From Chitinophagaceae bacterium UBA2375 (GTDB lineage Bacteria; Bacteroidota; Bacteroidia; Chitinophagales; Chitinophagaceae), in the NCBI GenBank assembly GCA_002343985.1, contig DDTB01000005.1:1-57232 (forward strand): DNA of 57,232 bases, given 5' to 3'. This document shows, in pieces, positions 55,898 through 57,232 of this stretch (positions within the stretch are counted from its first letter, which is position 1; every line of letters begins with the position of its first letter). Both the position numbers and the translations under genes were made by a program. Below the pieces are notes generated by a model that did no database searches, had not been told where the DNA came from, and worked only from the letters and a program-made list of their open reading frames with translations.

Positions 55898-56389
55898 ATG
55901 AATTATTTTGAATTGTATGGCATTCAGGAAGCGCCTGTGGTTGACCGAAGGGGATTGGCAAAGAAATATTTTGATTTACAAAAGAAATATCATCCCGATT
56001 TCTATACCCAGGCAACGGAAGCTGAGCGGGAGGAAGCTTTACGCCTCTCGGCTCTTGTGAACCAGGCATTCCGGGTTTTTTCCAATGATGATGCCACTCT
56101 CGCGTATTTCCTGGAGTGCAGGGGCCACCTAAGCCATGATGAGAAGTTTACACTGCCCCCGGATTTTTTAATGGAGATGATGGAATTGAATGAGGAACTG
56201 GCTGAAAAGGGCAGGGAAGAAGTGGAAGGTAAAATTGAATCGCTGGAGGCTTCATTTAAAACTGAAGTGGAAGGCTACCTTCGCCCGGAAGCCTTGCCTA
56301 GCCTGGATGAGCGCGCCCTTAATGATCTTAAAATGTATTATTTTAAGAAAAAATATATCAGCCGGATTTTGGACAGATTGCCCGATTGA
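55898..56389 (+). CDS. hscB: Fe-S cluster co-chaperone HscB
   Basis: From ATG 55898 (MNYFELYGIQ) the protein has 163 residues, the usual family size; a longer in-frame GTG start at 55877 would reach into the promoter motif. The J-domain carries HPD at 32-34 (KKYHPDFY). The C-terminal HscB domain is helical and acidic (MEMMELNEELAEKGREE), the IscU-binding part. It stimulates HscA ATPase during transfer of Fe-S clusters from the IscU scaffold. The hscA partner is not in this window. Confidence 0.92.
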   Translation: MNYFELYGIQEAPVVDRRGLAKKYFDLQKKYHPDFYTQATEAEREEALRLSALVNQAFRVFSNDDATLAYFLECRGHLSHDEKFTLPPDFLMEMMELNEELAEKGREEVEGKIESLEASFKTEVEGYLRPEALPSLDERALNDLKMYYFKKKYISRILDRLPD

Positions 56390-56399
56390 TGTAATATTG
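56368..56399 (+). promoter_or_regulatory. Promoter of the tRNA-Leu region
   Basis: TTTG (56368-56371) and TAATATTG (56392-56399; seven of eight to TAnnTTTG) lie 20 bases apart, the spacing of a Bacteroidota -33/-7 promoter. It overlaps the 3' end of hscB. Transcription would start near 56406, just before the tRNA remnant. Confidence 0.55.
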
Positions 56400-56423
56400 C
56401 TCCCCCGAGCCCAGGTGGCGGAA

Positions 56424-56442
56424 CCCTCCAAAGGAGGGCAGG
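56424..56442 (+). repeat. 19-base hairpin insert in the D-arm of the tRNA remnant
   Basis: The 19 bases CCCTCCAAAGGAGGGCAGG lie exactly between GGCGGAA and TTGGTAG, which are joined in the intact tRNA. CCCTCC pairs with GGAGGG around AAA. Confidence 0.75.
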
Positions 56443-56466
56443 TTGGTAGACGCAGCAGACTCAAAA

Positions 56467-56486
56467 CCTGCCTGCCGGCAGGCAGG
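56467..56486 (+). repeat. 20-base perfect palindrome inserted next to the anticodon loop
   Basis: CCTGCCTGCC is followed at once by its reverse complement. It lies exactly between CTCAAAA (anticodon loop) and TCTGC (3' side of the anticodon stem). The insertion point is therefore at the loop/stem border, close to where tRNA introns occur. Confidence 0.8.
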
Positions 56487-56518
56487 TCTGCCAGGATGTG
56501 GTGCTGAAATATAGGCGT

Positions 56519-56758
56519 ATGCATTATGTTTATGTGTTGAAGAGTGTAGAACGGAAAATGATTTACGTTGGCATGACAAGTAATTTAGAACTGAGGTTAA
56601 GCCAGCATTCAAAGGGATATAGTCGTTCAACAAAAGCTTATCTTCCTGTTGAGCTCTTGTTTTACGAAACTTATAGTACCAGACAAGAAGCAAGGAATAG
56701 AGAGAAATACCTGAAGAGTGGGGTCGGGAAAGAGTGGATTAAATCTCTGCTAAAATAA
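56519..56758 (+). CDS. Small GIY-YIG nuclease-family protein
   Basis: From ATG 56519 (MHYVYVLKSVERKMIYVGMT) the protein has 79 residues, a bare GIY-YIG domain of the UPF0213/YhbQ type. YVY (3-5) and YVG (16-18) are the name motifs, Arg26 (LELRLSQH), His30 and Glu62 (NREKYLK) the expected active-site residues. A GTG-like earlier start at 56498 would reach into the tRNA remnant. The stop codon ends two bases before the intact tRNA-Leu (56760). Sandwiched between a tRNA fragment and a tRNA, it looks like a mobile nuclease gene that entered or duplicated the tRNA site. Confidence 0.85.
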   Translation: MHYVYVLKSVERKMIYVGMTSNLELRLSQHSKGYSRSTKAYLPVELLFYETYSTRQEARNREKYLKSGVGKEWIKSLLK

Positions 56759-56759
56759 T

Positions 56760-56843
56760 GCCCAGGTGGCGGAATTGGTAGACGCAGCAGACTCAAAATC
56801 TGCCATTCGCAAGGATGTGCTGGTTCGATTCCAGTCCTGGGCA
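56760..56843 (+). tRNA. tRNA-Leu (anticodon CAA)
   Basis: 84 bases fold as a complete long-variable-arm tRNA. The acceptor stem GCCCAGG/CCTGGGC is perfect, the anticodon stem GCAGA/TCTGC encloses CTCAAAA (anticodon CAA, reading TTG), the variable arm is CATTC-GCAA-GGATG, and the T-arm is CTGG-TTCGATT-CCAG. The discriminator is A and CCA is not encoded. No separate promoter is seen between the GIY-YIG stop and its first base, so transcription likely comes through from 56368. Confidence 0.96.
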
Positions 56844-56850
56844 CAACAAG

Positions 56851-56877
56851 CCTCGAAAATTTTTTCGAGGTTTTTTT
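56851..56877 (+). terminator. Rho-independent terminator after tRNA-Leu
   Basis: CCTCGAAAA (56851-56859) pairs with TTTTCGAGG (56862-56870) and is followed by seven T (56871-56877). It starts 8 bases after the tRNA. Confidence 0.9.
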
Positions 56878-57232
56878 ATGCAAGGATGTGATGGCCCTGA
56901 CGTTGCCTAAGGCAAGTCGGGATGCCAACAGAAACGTCAGCAATGTATTCCAGCCTTTGGATAAACCGATAAAGTAAATAAATCAAATCACGTACATCAG
57001 CTTACCAATATTATAAGGTAAGTGTAAATACTTATTTCAATCTTCATCCTGTAACATAAGCTGTCAGGGGATTCCAATGAAACTTCCTTTTTTCTGCATG
57101 CTCCAAATAATGCAAATTCATTTCAGCAGGGGCGGCCCCCATTAACTGGATTGAAACAGCAAAATCATCCCCCCAAAAAACTTTTTTCTAAAATATTTTA
57201 TGGCTGTATAAAAAGCCTGAAAACCAATGCAG
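56878..57232. other. Non-coding tail with several small inverted repeats
   Basis: No gene was found on either strand. It holds GCAAGGATGTG (56880-56890), which also occurs in the tRNA-Leu variable arm; an 8-base inverted repeat CTGACGTT (56897-56904) / AACGTCAG (56933-56940) enclosing TTGCC-TAA-GGCAA; and a 6-base inverted repeat CTTACC (57001-57006) / GGTAAG (57017-57022). The last 100 bases are A/T- and C-rich runs with no recognised signal. Confidence 0.6.

Larger units (their letters stand above)
56409..56500 (+). pseudogene. Broken tRNA-Leu remnant with two palindromic insertions
   Basis: The first bases GCCCAGGTGGCGGAA and later segments match the intact tRNA-Leu at 56760 base for base (acceptor 5' strand, D-arm, anticodon stem and CTCAAAA loop). 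Two inserts interrupt it (56424-56442 and 56467-56486). Seven bases of the variable arm are missing, and after AGGATGTG (56493-56500) the match stops, so the T-arm and acceptor 3' strand are absent. It cannot fold as a working tRNA. It lies directly behind a good promoter. Confidence 0.85.

Noticed and set aside
56252..56943. Minus-strand open frames covering the tRNA-Leu and its remnant
   Set aside because: Their translation (for example RTGIEPAHPCEWQILSLL) is the well-known false protein made by reading a tRNA-Leu gene backwards.
1..57232. CRISPR array, insertion sequence or prophage
   Set aside because: No regular direct repeats with unique spacers, no transposase, integrase or phage structural genes were seen in the window.

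Overview
The window looks like a chromosome segment from a Bacteroidota bacterium, most probably of the Chitinophagaceae/Sphingobacteria side. The reasons are a type IX secretion (T9SS) sorting domain on a giant surface protein, -7 boxes close to TAnnTTTG, few purine-rich Shine-Dalgarno sites, a UpxY/NusG-like antiterminator in a glycan locus, a short PID-CTERM-like protein, and typical Bacteroidota versions of rseP, dxr, tsaD, hscB and mtaB. Genus is not determinable by eye.

Layout. (1) 232-10140: one about 3300-residue secreted adhesin-like protein with two beta-helix modules, Ig/PKD-like repeats, an FN3-like domain and a T9SS tail. (2) 10213-10434: a 73-residue PID-CTERM-like protein with its own promoter motif and terminator. 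(3) 10608-45319: a very large exopolysaccharide locus, nearly all on the plus strand with many overlapping genes. It opens with export and control genes (Wza-like lipoprotein, Wzc-like tyrosine kinase with a Tyr-Gly tail, NusG-like antiterminator). It continues with GDP-fucose synthase, an asparagine-synthase-like amidotransferase, an ABC exporter with one permease and two ATPases, about eight glycosyltransferases of several families plus a fucosyltransferase-like enzyme, five FkbM-type methyltransferases, four acyltransferases, a Wzy-like membrane protein, an exosortase-family protein and a carbamoyltransferase. It closes with a PHP-type tyrosine phosphatase. (4) 45328-56389: housekeeping genes (mtaB, a DUF4258-like protein, a GH3-family enzyme, dxr, rseP, an FtsX/MacB-type permease, tsaD, trmN6-like methyltransferase, a saccharopine/alanine dehydrogenase-like enzyme, hscB). 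(5) 56368-56877: a tRNA-Leu region carrying a broken tRNA copy with two palindromic insertions, a small GIY-YIG nuclease gene, an intact tRNA-Leu(CAA) and a terminator. (6) 56878-57232: no gene seen.

How it fits together. The polysaccharide genes would make a fucose-containing, heavily methylated, acylated and carbamoylated glycan. The Wza/Wzc/Wzy-like and ABC-type genes sit in one locus without a recognisable Wzx flippase or initiating phosphoglycosyltransferase. An exosortase with Cys-Arg-His residues lies among the glycan genes, and a protein with a matching kind of C-terminal signal (short motif, hydrophobic stretch, basic end) lies at the start of the locus. I infer a sorting system coupled to this glycan.

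The two most noteworthy things are this exosortase/PID-CTERM pairing and the tRNA-Leu / GIY-YIG arrangement, in which a nuclease gene lies between a promoter with a tRNA remnant and the intact tRNA.
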